Shown here one piece after another: positions 43,365 to 51,705 of a DNA stretch of 64,000 bases. A program made the translations under genes and the position numbers. The notes under the pieces were generated by a model that was given only the letters and a program-made list of their open reading frames with translations, was not told where the DNA came from and ran no database searches. Each line of letters begins with the position of its first letter. The stretch's first letter is position 1. Origin of the DNA: Streptomyces sp. NBC_00287 (lineage in GTDB: Bacteria > Actinomycetota > Actinomycetes > Streptomycetales > Streptomycetaceae); contig NZ_CP108053.1 of NCBI RefSeq assembly GCF_036173105.1, positions 7,688,001-7,752,000 on the forward strand, written 5' to 3'.

Positions 43365-43592
43365 GGGCGCCGTTGGGGTGCGGGTGATCTTGTGGCTGCT
43401 GCGCCGTCGTGGCTGGTCGCGCAGTTCCCCGCGCCCCTGACCGGCGTTTCCCTTCCCGAGTCCAGGAGTTCCCCCTGTCACCCGCATGGGCGGCCTCTTT
43501 CCCGCTAATGGGGTCCGGGCGCGCGCGGCGTGGCCTTCGGCGGGCTGTGATGGCTGCGTGTCCCGTAGTCGTCCGGCTAAGGAGCCCGCGCC
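43365..43592. other. 228-bp intergenic stretch with a dispersed Streptomyces repeat
   Basis: Between the sigma gene and the anchored secreted protein. It contains, at 43415-43438, a GTCGCGCAGTTCCCCGCGCC-type sequence that, from memory, recurs in many Streptomyces genomes. No other gene or RNA was recognised; a weak GGAG ends the stretch as the ribosome site of the next gene. Confidence 0.5.
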
Positions 43593-44234
43593 ATGCGCCG
43601 TCGCGTCCGTGTCCTGTCCGCTCTTGCCCTGGGGGGTGTCCTCCTGGGGTTTGCCGCCTCGTCGGCCTTTGCGGAGCCGGCCGCGGAGGTCAGTCCCAGT
43701 AGTACTCATCCGGGTGGGACCGTCACCGTCTCGGTTACCTGTGATCCCACCGGTGGGACCGCGCCCGCCACCCTGGATGCCACCTCGCAGGCCTTCGAAG
43801 AGGGCACCGTCGCCCTGCAACAGGTCGGCGGGCACGACGGCGGGCACGACAAGGGGGGCGCCGGGCCCGCCTACCGGGGTACCGCTCGGATCGCGTCCGC
43901 CGCTGAGCTCGAGGGCGGGGTCGAACCCGTGGGGCCCGACACCGCGTGGACCGTCGACGGGACCTGTCCGGCCGCGCCCGGTGGCCAGGGCAAGCAGTGG
44001 AGTGCGACCTTCACCGTCGCCAAGGGGAGTGGCACCAACCCGCGGCCGTGCATGACCGAGGAGCACCGGGAGTCCTGCCCGCCCGCGGTCGTCCAGAAGG
44101 GTGTACAGGCCGGTGAGGGAGGTACCTTCACCGATTCCGTGCCCGCACTGGTCGCCGGCGGGGTCTTCATCGCGGGGGCGCTCGGCGGTGCCGTGTACCG
44201 GCTGCGGCGCAAGGGATCAGCGGCCGGCAGCTGA
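43593..44234 (+). CDS. secreted, C-terminally membrane-anchored protein of unknown function
   Basis: 213 residues. Signal peptide (1-27, ASSAFA) then an Ig-like start (EVSPSSTHPGGTVTVSVTCDP), a His/Gly-rich GGHDGGHDKGG segment, a Cys pair (PCMTEEHRESC), and a C-terminal helix with a basic end (VPALVAGGVFIAGALGGAVYRLRRKG). There is no LAxTG. Metal binding by the His/Asp segment is possible. I do not recognise the family. Confidence 0.8.
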   Translation: MRRRVRVLSALALGGVLLGFAASSAFAEPAAEVSPSSTHPGGTVTVSVTCDPTGGTAPATLDATSQAFEEGTVALQQVGGHDGGHDKGGAGPAYRGTARIASAAELEGGVEPVGPDTAWTVDGTCPAAPGGQGKQWSATFTVAKGSGTNPRPCMTEEHRESCPPAVVQKGVQAGEGGTFTDSVPALVAGGVFIAGALGGAVYRLRRKGSAAGS

Positions 44235-44266
44235 TCTCGTACCGTACGTACCAGGAGGGAGTCAGG

Positions 44267-45514
44267 GTGGCGCGGAGGTTTCCCGAGAGCCATGGCCCCG
44301 TCCGGTACGGGCCACCGCTGCCCGGGGACGGGCTGCCCGTGCTGCCCGAACTGTCCGCCGTGCTCGCCGCTGCCGCCGCCCGCGCCGAGAGCGAACCCGT
44401 CGGCGGGGGAGGGGCCCTGCTCGACGCCGCCTGCGGTCACTGGGACCGGCGTGGACTGCCCGCCGTGCCCGACCGTGTCGTCGCCGCCCCCGGCGCCCCC
44501 GCCCTGTTGCTCGCGCTGACCGCCGCGCTCGGCGGCGACGTCCTGGTGCCCCGGCCCTGCGCGGCCTGGTGGGCGCCGTACGCACGTCTGTTGGGAAGAC
44601 CCGTCTTCCATGTCGCCACCCCGGCCGAGTGCGGCGGGGTGCCCGATCCGTACGCCCTGCTGGAGACCGTGCGCCGGGTCCGCGCCGAGGGCGGTGATCC
44701 GCGGCTGGTGGTGCTGTCGGTCGCCGACGATCCCACCGCCACCGTGGCGCCGCCCGAGGTGCTGCACGAGACCGTCGAGGCGGCCGCGGGCGAGGGCCTG
44801 CATCTGGTCAGCGACGAGACCTGGCGGGACACCCGGCACGCCCCGCACGACTCCGTGCTGCTCAGCCCCGCCGAGATGCTGCCGGAACGGGTCACCGTCG
44901 TCACCGACCTGGCCGGCGCCCTGTTGCCGCCCGGCTGGCCGGCCGCGATCGCCCGGTTCCCCCCGGGCGACGTCGGAGCGGGCCTCCACGCGCGCGTACT
45001 CGACGTACTCACCGCGCTCGGCGCCCGGGTCGCGGCCCCCGTCGCCGCCGCGGCCGGGTACGCCCTCACCGAACCCGAGCCGGTCACCGCCCGCCGGGTG
45101 GCCGCCGTACGCCTGCACGCGCGTGTGGCCGCCGCCCTGCACGCGACCGTCGTCGACGCGGGAGCCGTGGCCCGCCCGCCGCAGGCCGGCCGCCATCTCT
45201 ACGTCGACCTGGGCCCCCTGCGCACCGCGCTCGGCGCGCACGGCGTCGGGGACGCCCAGGATCTGGAGGAATTCCTCACCACCCGGCTCGGCATGCCCGC
45301 GCCCGGCGGCCACCGCTTCGGCGACGACCTCGGCGCACCGCGCGTGCGGCTGTCCACCGGGGATCTGCTGGGTGGCACGGACGAGGAACGCGCGGAATGC
45401 CTCGATTCACCCGCGCCGTTGGAACTGCCACATGTGCACCGCGCGTTGATCCATGTGAAGTCGGTCTTCGACGATCTCCGCGACGACGCTCAGCGATGGG
45501 AGTCTCCTCGATGA
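44267..45514 (+). CDS. aminotransferase-fold protein lacking the PLP lysine (pseudoenzyme)
   Basis: 415 residues of fold-type I class I/II aminotransferase. VLSVADDPTATV replaces the usual NPTG loop, HLVSDETWRDTRH keeps the Asp (183) that binds the pyridine nitrogen, but at the place of the Schiff-base Lys the sequence is TDLAGALLPPGWP (residues 213-225), with Ala-Gly in place of Ser-Lys. The start is a GTG after AGGAGGGA. Its last bases overlap the metallo-beta-lactamase gene by ATGA. It cannot be a normal transaminase; a structural or regulatory role is likely. Confidence 0.85.
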   Translation: MARRFPESHGPVRYGPPLPGDGLPVLPELSAVLAAAAARAESEPVGGGGALLDAACGHWDRRGLPAVPDRVVAAPGAPALLLALTAALGGDVLVPRPCAAWWAPYARLLGRPVFHVATPAECGGVPDPYALLETVRRVRAEGGDPRLVVLSVADDPTATVAPPEVLHETVEAAAGEGLHLVSDETWRDTRHAPHDSVLLSPAEMLPERVTVVTDLAGALLPPGWPAAIARFPPGDVGAGLHARVLDVLTALGARVAAPVAAAAGYALTEPEPVTARRVAAVRLHARVAAALHATVVDAGAVARPPQAGRHLYVDLGPLRTALGAHGVGDAQDLEEFLTTRLGMPAPGGHRFGDDLGAPRVRLSTGDLLGGTDEERAECLDSPAPLELPHVHRALIHVKSVFDDLRDDAQRWESPR

Positions 45515-46548
45515 CGCAGCAGTCCGAGTCGACCACGAGGGAAGTCCACAGCTCCGGGGCCACCTCCCCCTTTCCGCCGCTCGCCGAACCCCGCCCGCCG
45601 GGCGAGCGGCGGGTGTGGCCGCGTACCTTCCACGACCGGTTGACCGCCCCGCTGCCCGGCCTGAAGGCCATGGCCCGGTTCGCCCGCGAGGGCGCCGTGC
45701 GGCCAGGCCGTGAGGGCCTCGCCGACATCCCCCTGCTGCCCTTCGAACCCGCCCCGGTGCCCCGCGTCGACGCCCGCACGGTCGCTGTCTCCTGGGCGGG
45801 ACACGCCAGTTGGGTCGTCCGGATCGGCGGACTCACCGTCCTCACCGACCCGGTCTGGTCCCGTCGCATCATCGGCACCCCGGCCCGTATCACCCCGGTC
45901 GGCATCGACTGGGACACGCTCCCGCCCGTGGACGCGGTCGTCATCAGCCACAACCACTACGACCATCTCGACGCCCCCACCCTGGCCCGACTCCCGCGCG
46001 ACACCCCGGTGTTCGCTCCGGCCGGACTCGCCCGCTGGTTCCTCCGCCGCCGCTTCACCACCGTCACCGAGCTGGACTGGTGGGAAGCGTCCGAACTGCA
46101 CGGCGTCCGTTTCGACTTCGTCCCCGCCCACCACTGGTCCAAGCGCAGCCTCACCGACACCTGCCGCAGCCTGTGGGGTGGCTGGGTCCTCACGGCCCCC
46201 GACGGCCAACGCGTCTATTTCGCGGGCGACACGGGCTACGGCCACTGGTTCGCCCGCATCGGCCGCCGCTACCCCGGAATCGACCTCGCCCTGATGCCGA
46301 TCGGCGCCTACGACCCCCGCTGGTGGCTGAGCGACGTCCACTGCGACCCGGAGGAAGCGGTAAGGGCCACACAGGACTTGGGCGCGCGAAGGATGGCCCC
46401 CATGCACTGGGGGACGTTCATCCTGTCGGCGGAGCCGGTACTGGAGCCGCTGCGCAGGGTGCGGGCGGCGTGGGAGGTGGCGGGCTTGGAGCGCGAGGAC
46501 TTGTGGGACCTGCCGATTGGAGGCTCACGGATTCTGGGATGTTCCTAA
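45511..46548 (+). CDS. metallo-beta-lactamase-fold hydrolase (UlaG/NAPE-PLD-like)
   Basis: 345 residues. VSWAGHASWVVRIGGLTVLTDPVW, the metal motif SHNHYDHLD, PAHHWSKR, VYFAGDTGYG and a last His in PMHWGTF define a complete two-metal site. NAPE-PLD-like enzymes cleave phospholipid head groups. The start codon lies within the pseudo-aminotransferase stop; a second ATG five codons upstream is possible. Confidence 0.92.
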   Translation: MTQQSESTTREVHSSGATSPFPPLAEPRPPGERRVWPRTFHDRLTAPLPGLKAMARFAREGAVRPGREGLADIPLLPFEPAPVPRVDARTVAVSWAGHASWVVRIGGLTVLTDPVWSRRIIGTPARITPVGIDWDTLPPVDAVVISHNHYDHLDAPTLARLPRDTPVFAPAGLARWFLRRRFTTVTELDWWEASELHGVRFDFVPAHHWSKRSLTDTCRSLWGGWVLTAPDGQRVYFAGDTGYGHWFARIGRRYPGIDLALMPIGAYDPRWWLSDVHCDPEEAVRATQDLGARRMAPMHWGTFILSAEPVLEPLRRVRAAWEVAGLEREDLWDLPIGGSRILGCS

Positions 46549-47159
46549 GCGCGAATGCGTCGCCACACACCGGGTGTCACGCTGATGACCAACGTCAACG
46601 CCACCGCCGCCACAACCCCCTCCCACGGCTCCGGAAACAACGACCCCCCGAGAATCCCGATCAACTGATACGTAACAGCCCACGCAAGGCACGCCGGCAG
46701 GTTCCCCCGCGCAAACCTCCGCATCGGCCACTTCGCGACGAGACACGCCAGCATCACCGGAAGCCGCCCCGCCGGCATCAACCGGGACAGCACCAGCACC
46801 GCCACCCCGTGATCCGCGAGCTTTTGCTGGGCCTGTGCCAGCCGCTCCTCCGGTGCCCGCGACCGGATCGCCTCCAGCCACCGCGACCCGTTCTTCGACC
46901 CCATCCCACGCCGCCCGAGCCAGTACAGCGTCACATCGCCCAGAAACGCGGCCAGCGACGCCGTGACGAAGACCATCGCCAGCGCGAACGGCGCCGTCTG
47001 ATGAAACGCCACCACCGCAGCCGTACTCACCAACGCCCCCGTCGGCACGACCGGAACCAGCGCCCCGAGCAGCACCAGCACGAACAACGTCGGATAGCCG
47101 ATCGCCTGCTGCGTGGACTCGGTCGACACCGTCGACGACGCGGCGGCGAGCCAGCTCAC
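46545..47159 (-). CDS. DedA family membrane protein
   Basis: 204 residues from a GTG that overlaps the stop of the upstream MBL gene. PTLFVLVLLGALVPVVPTGALVSTAAVV, GDVTLYWLGRRGMG and LSRLMPAGRLPVMLACLV match the DedA/VTT family of undecaprenyl-phosphate or lipid translocases. About five membrane segments are seen. Confidence 0.88.
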   Translation of the reverse strand: MSWLAAASSTVSTESTQQAIGYPTLFVLVLLGALVPVVPTGALVSTAAVVAFHQTAPFALAMVFVTASLAAFLGDVTLYWLGRRGMGSKNGSRWLEAIRSRAPEERLAQAQQKLADHGVAVLVLSRLMPAGRLPVMLACLVAKWPMRRFARGNLPACLAWAVTYQLIGILGGSLFPEPWEGVVAAVALTLVISVTPGVWRRIRA

Positions 47160-47929
47160 GCGGCCACCCCCAGCCGTACGCTCTCGCCGTGCCCGAGCCG
47201 GTGCACGCCGACGTCCGGCGCACGCTCGGCGGCGAGCCGTACGAACTCCTCGCCCGGCGCGTGGAACTCGTGGGGGCGGACGGCGTCCATGCCGATGGGC
47301 CAGTACGTGCCGTAGTGCACGGGCACCGCGCTGCGCGGCGCCAGCCTGGCCAGGGCCTCCGCCGCACGCCTCGCGTCCAGGTGGCCCTCGCCGAGATACG
47401 GCCCCCAGCCGCCCACCGGCAGCAGCGCCACGTCCACCGGCCCGACTGCCTCCGCCATCTCGTCGAACAGGCCGGTGTCCCCGGCGAAGTAGGTGCGGGC
47501 CTCGCCCTCGATGACATAGCCGAGGGCGGGGGAGTGATGGCGTCCGACGGGCAGACGTCGGCCGTCGTGGCGGGCGGGAACGGCGCGTACCCGCAGAGCG
47601 CCCACCTCCGTCATGTCGCCGGGCTCCACCTCGGTGACCCGTAGATGGGTGAGCCGGCGCAGCCCCGGCACGGCTCGGGGCGCGCCCCGGGGCACGAGCA
47701 GGCGCGTGCCCTCGGTGAGGCGCGCCAGGGAGGGAACGTGCAGGTGGTCGGCGTGCAGATGAGAGACCAGCGCGAGGTCCGCCTGCCAGGCGCCGGGCGG
47801 GGGGAGCGCGCCCCGGCGCCGGCGCAGATGCGCGAGCCGGCGTGCGAACAGGGGGTCGGTGAGCACGCGTACGTCCGAGTCGGCGACCGTGCAGGTGGCG
47901 TGACCCCACCAGGTGATCTCCACGGGCAC
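47156..47929 (-). CDS. metallo-beta-lactamase-fold hydrolase (UlaG-like)
   Basis: 257 residues from a GTG 7 bases after GGAGG. EITWWGHATCTV, TDPLFARRL, SHLHADHLH, PARHDGRR, YFAGDTGLF and VHYGTYWP give the full metal site. A second paralogue, convergent with the first across 46.5 kb, here coupled to DedA. Lipid-related substrates for both are plausible. Confidence 0.92.
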   Translation of the reverse strand: MPVEITWWGHATCTVADSDVRVLTDPLFARRLAHLRRRRGALPPPGAWQADLALVSHLHADHLHVPSLARLTEGTRLLVPRGAPRAVPGLRRLTHLRVTEVEPGDMTEVGALRVRAVPARHDGRRLPVGRHHSPALGYVIEGEARTYFAGDTGLFDEMAEAVGPVDVALLPVGGWGPYLGEGHLDARRAAEALARLAPRSAVPVHYGTYWPIGMDAVRPHEFHAPGEEFVRLAAERAPDVGVHRLGHGESVRLGVAA

Positions 47930-48013
47930 CTCTTTGCCTCCTTCGCGCGACTCCCCGAAGCCTACGGGCAGGAGTAGTCTCGGCGCCTGAAACCCGGAGG
48001 TGAGGGGGACGCC

Positions 48014-48415
48014 ATGGGACCGGTGCGGGTCACGGCGATCGCGAGTCTGACGCCGCTCGAGGAACTGGACGCCGATCCCTTTCTGGTGGACTCCCGCAGC
48101 CAGCACGCGATCTGCGCGCGGTGGGCGGCGGAGCAGGGGTACACGGTCAGCCGGGAGCTGCTGGTCCGTAAGCTGCGGCCCGACCACTGCGTGCTGTGGG
48201 ACGGCGTGCGGCCCGGCGTCGACCTGTTCGTGGTGCCGAGCCGACGGGTGCTGGAGAGCGCCCTGTCCTCCGCCGAGGAGTTCACCGCGGAGTGCGCGCG
48301 ACGCGGGGTGCGGGTGGAGACGGTGGGCTGCGAGGAGCCCCGGTACGACTCCCAGATGAAGGCCCGGGTGCACCGGAGACTGTCGCTGCCGACGGCGGGG
48401 TACGACGGCCGCTAG
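48014..48415 (+). CDS. conserved hypothetical, resembles a degenerate serine-recombinase N-domain
   Basis: 133 residues: DSRSQHAICARWAAEQGYTVSRELLVRKL, then VDLFVVPSRRVLESALSSAEEFTAECARRGVRVETVG. The order (Q-x-x-x-C-x-x-W/Y-A-x-x-x-G-Y-x-V, a later V-V-P-x-x-R-V, then a GVxVxxV strand) is like resolvase catalytic domains, but the catalytic Ser and second Arg patterns are absent. It is better called unknown. Confidence 0.6.
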   Translation: MGPVRVTAIASLTPLEELDADPFLVDSRSQHAICARWAAEQGYTVSRELLVRKLRPDHCVLWDGVRPGVDLFVVPSRRVLESALSSAEEFTAECARRGVRVETVGCEEPRYDSQMKARVHRRLSLPTAGYDGR

Positions 48416-48487
48416 GCCCGGGTTCCCGCACGTCCATATGACAAGGTGGAGACAGGCCCGCCTGACTGTCGGGTCGGGACGTGAGGT

Positions 48488-50563
48488 GTGCGGGGCGTGC
48501 TTGGGCGGCGTTGGCGGCGGGTTGCCAGTCAGGTCGGGCGCAGCGTCGCGGTGTGGGCGGTGTCGACGCTCACCATGCTGCTGCTCGCCGGGATCCTGCC
48601 GGACTTCCAGCTGCAGTCCGCGGACGGGGACAGCGCCACCCGGATCGCCGTCACCGCCGCGTTCGGCGCCGGTGCCTTCGGTGTGCTGTCGGCCCTCGTC
48701 TGGCCACTCCTGGTCCGGCTGCTGCTGCTCGTGCCCGCGCTCGTCCTCGGTCTGCTGGTCTTCTTCCTCAACGGCGCCCTCCTGCTGGTCGCCCTGCGGC
48801 TGAACCCCGCCGAGCGCGGCGGCGCCGCCTGGGAGACCGCCGTGGTGGTCGCCGCCGTGATGTCCGCGGTCGCCTCCGCCACCGGCGCCGCCCTCGCCGT
48901 ACGCGACGACGACGCCTACCGTCGTCGGCTGTACCGCCTGGCCGACCGTCGGCGTGGCACCGGGCCGCCGTGTCCGTCCACTCCGGGCACCGTCTTCCTG
49001 CAGCTCGACGGGGTCGGGCACGACGTGTTGCGGGACGCCGTCGGCAAGGGACTGATGCCGACGCTCGCCCGTTGGACCGGCGGCGATCGCCCCACCCACC
49101 GGCTCACGGCCTGGCGCACCGACTGGTCGAGCCAGACCGGCGCCAGCCAGCTCGGCATCCTGCACGGCAGCAACCACGACGTCCCGGCGTTCCGCTGGTA
49201 CGAGAAGGACAGCCGGGAGGTGATGGTCTGCAACCGCCCCACCAGCGCCGCCGAACTCCAGCGCCGTGCCGTCAGGGCGTCCGGCGACGGCGGACTGCTC
49301 ACCGTGGACGGCGCCAGCCGCGGTAACCTGTTCAGCGGCGGCGCCGAGGAACAGGCCCTCGTACTGTCCATCACCACCAAGCGCCGCAGCCGCGAGAACC
49401 GCTCCCGCGCGGGCTACTTCGCCTACTTCTCCGACCCGGCCAACGCGGTGCGCACCGCGCTGTCGTTCATCGCCGAGGTCGGCCGGGAGATCGGCCAGTC
49501 CACCCGGGCCCGGCTGCGCAAGGCCCGCCCGCGGGTCTCGCGCGGCGGTCTCTACCCCTTCGTACGGGCCTTCGCGACCGTCGTCGAACGGGACGTCGTC
49601 GTCGCCGCGGTGATGGGCGACATGCTCGCCGGACGCACCGCCGTCTACGCCGACCTCGTCGCCTACGACGAGGTGGCCCACCACTCGGGCCCGGTGAGCC
49701 GGGACACGGAGAAGGTCCTCGAACGCCTCGACCGGGCGCTGGAACTCATCGAGAACGTCGCCGAGCACGCCCCGCGGCCGTACCGGATCGTGGTGCTCTC
49801 CGACCACGGGCAGAGCCCCGGCGAGACCTTCCGCTCCCGTTACGGCCTCACCCTCGGCGACCTGGTGCGGGCCGGCAGCGGGCTGCCCGTGCCGCGCAGG
49901 GCCCGGCGCACCCACAGCGGTGCCGAGGCCCGCGCGGCCGTGCGCGCCGCGCTGCGCATACCCGTCGAGGAGCGCGGCGAGAAGCACCGCCCCACCCGCC
50001 GCTCGGAGCCGATCGTGCTGGCCTCCGGCAATCTGGGCCTGATCTCCTTCCCGGACGTCTCCCACCGGATGACCAAGGAGGAGATCGACGCCCGCCACCC
50101 CGCACTGCTGACCACGCTCGCCAACCACCCCGGCATCGGCTTCCTGCTGGTCCGCAGCGAGCGGCACGGCGGGGTCGTACTCGGCCCGTTCGGCACCGAG
50201 ATCCCGCTCGACCGGCTCGACCAGGAACTGGGCCCGCTCGCCCCCTTCGGACCCGGCGCCGCGGACGCCGTACGGCGCACGCACTCCTTCCCGCACACCG
50301 CCGACATCATGGTCAACTCCATGTACGACCCCGCCGACGGCGAAGTCCTCGCCTTCGAGGAGCAGATCGGCTCGCACGGCGGCCTCGGCGGCGCCCAGGG
50401 CAAACCCTTCCTGCTCTCGCCCCTCGCCCTGTCCGCGCCGGTGGAGGACGGGGCGGACCTGGTCGGCGCCGAGCAGATCTGCCGTGTGCTGCGCCGCTGG
50501 CTGGAGGAGTCGGGCGGGCCGCAGGTGCCGGTGCAGACGGAGGCCGAGGAGCGGGCGGCCTGA
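48488..50563 (+). CDS. holin-IV-like membrane domain fused to an alkaline-phosphatase-superfamily domain
   Basis: 691 residues. Four hydrophobic segments fill about 17-140, resembling phage-holin family 4/YvlD. The remainder is a nucleotide pyrophosphatase/phosphodiesterase-like domain: FLQLDGVGHDVLRDA with the first metal Asp, SSQTGASQLGILHG in place of the nucleophile loop (Thr), DLVAYDEVAHHSG and VVLSDHGQSPGETF with the later metal ligands. It is probably a membrane-tethered ectoenzyme acting on envelope polymers or lipids. GTG start. Confidence 0.82.
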   Translation: MRGVLGRRWRRVASQVGRSVAVWAVSTLTMLLLAGILPDFQLQSADGDSATRIAVTAAFGAGAFGVLSALVWPLLVRLLLLVPALVLGLLVFFLNGALLLVALRLNPAERGGAAWETAVVVAAVMSAVASATGAALAVRDDDAYRRRLYRLADRRRGTGPPCPSTPGTVFLQLDGVGHDVLRDAVGKGLMPTLARWTGGDRPTHRLTAWRTDWSSQTGASQLGILHGSNHDVPAFRWYEKDSREVMVCNRPTSAAELQRRAVRASGDGGLLTVDGASRGNLFSGGAEEQALVLSITTKRRSRENRSRAGYFAYFSDPANAVRTALSFIAEVGREIGQSTRARLRKARPRVSRGGLYPFVRAFATVVERDVVVAAVMGDMLAGRTAVYADLVAYDEVAHHSGPVSRDTEKVLERLDRALELIENVAEHAPRPYRIVVLSDHGQSPGETFRSRYGLTLGDLVRAGSGLPVPRRARRTHSGAEARAAVRAALRIPVEERGEKHRPTRRSEPIVLASGNLGLISFPDVSHRMTKEEIDARHPALLTTLANHPGIGFLLVRSERHGGVVLGPFGTEIPLDRLDQELGPLAPFGPGAADAVRRTHSFPHTADIMVNSMYDPADGEVLAFEEQIGSHGGLGGAQGKPFLLSPLALSAPVEDGADLVGAEQICRVLRRWLEESGGPQVPVQTEAEERAA

Positions 50564-50643
50564 AAATCGGGTGCGTCAAAACGGTCGTACGCACACACTG
50601 TTCGCAGTCGAAATCGCTCGAACATCCTTGAGGAGCCCCTGCT

Positions 50644-51705
50644 TTGCAGGCTGCTGTCACCGTCACCCCTGCCCGTCTTCCGGAACTTCTCCTCGGTCTC
50701 GCCACCGTGCGGCCCGTGTTCGTCTGGGGTGCCCCCGGCATCGGAAAGTCCTCCCTGGTGCGGGACTTCGCCGAATCGCTGGGCCTTGAATGCGTGAGCC
50801 TGCTCGGCACCCAGCTGGCGCCCGAGGACCTGATCGGCGTACCGCAGATCCGGGACGGGCGGTCGGTGTTCTGTCCGCCGGAGACGATCGCCCGTGACGA
50901 GCCGTACTGTCTGTTCCTGGACGAGCTGAACGCGGCCACCCCGGATGTGCAGAAGGCGTTCTACTCGCTGATCCTGGACCGCCGTATCGGCAACTACGAG
51001 CTGCCCAAGGGGTCCATCGTCATCGGGGCCGGCAACCGCGCCACCGACAACGCGCTCGCCCGCCCGATCGCCTCCGCGCTCGTCAACCGCCTCACGCATG
51101 TGCATCTGGAGGCCTCGCCCAAGGACTGGCTGGTCTGGGCCGGGAACAACGGCGTCCACCCGTGGGTGGTGGACCACCTCACCGACCGCCCGGACCACCT
51201 GTGGTCCAAGCCGCCCAAGACCGAGGAGCCGTTCTCCACGCCCCGCTCCTGGCACATGCTCTCCGACGCGCTGCACTCCTTCGGGCACGGCCTGGACGAG
51301 GAGACGCTGAAGGTCCTCGCGCACGGCACGCTGACGCCCGCCCACGCGACCGCGTTCTGCGGCTACGTCAAGATCGTCCGCAGTCAGTTCGGCATCGAGG
51401 CGATCATCAAGGGCGACGCCCGCTGGCCGAACCGGCTCGAGGACCGCGATCTGCTCTACTACCTCGCCGACTCCTTCCGCGGCCGGCTGATCAAGGAACT
51501 GCCCGTCAGCAAGGAGCACATGTCGGCGAGCGGCCGTCAGACCGCCTACCGGGCCAAGTCGCTGCTCGTGCAGCTCGCGGAGATCTCCGTCGAGGTCGCC
51601 CAGACCGTCATCGCCTCCGACGCCGACGGCAATCCCGTACTGCCCTCGTGGTTCCTCGTCGAGGCGGCGCGGGACATGCCGCGTCTGGTGGAGGCGCGCC
51701 GGTGA
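50644..51705 (+). CDS. MoxR-type AAA+ ATPase
   Basis: 353 residues. TTG start 9 bases after GAGGAG. Walker A GAPGIGKSS at 29-37, Walker B CLFLDELN near 88-95, sensor 1 IVIGAGNRAT and a sensor-2 region follow. The MoxR class acts with VWA proteins to load metals or remodel enzymes. The next gene, coupled by GTGA, encodes such a VWA protein. Confidence 0.93.
   Translation: MQAAVTVTPARLPELLLGLATVRPVFVWGAPGIGKSSLVRDFAESLGLECVSLLGTQLAPEDLIGVPQIRDGRSVFCPPETIARDEPYCLFLDELNAATPDVQKAFYSLILDRRIGNYELPKGSIVIGAGNRATDNALARPIASALVNRLTHVHLEASPKDWLVWAGNNGVHPWVVDHLTDRPDHLWSKPPKTEEPFSTPRSWHMLSDALHSFGHGLDEETLKVLAHGTLTPAHATAFCGYVKIVRSQFGIEAIIKGDARWPNRLEDRDLLYYLADSFRGRLIKELPVSKEHMSASGRQTAYRAKSLLVQLAEISVEVAQTVIASDADGNPVLPSWFLVEAARDMPRLVEARR

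Noticed and set aside
47156..50377. A very long minus-strand open frame (over 1000 codons)
   Set aside because: Only its C-terminal quarter (the UlaG-like MBL protein) has real protein features. The rest is antisense to the holin/phosphodiesterase gene, an artefact of high GC.
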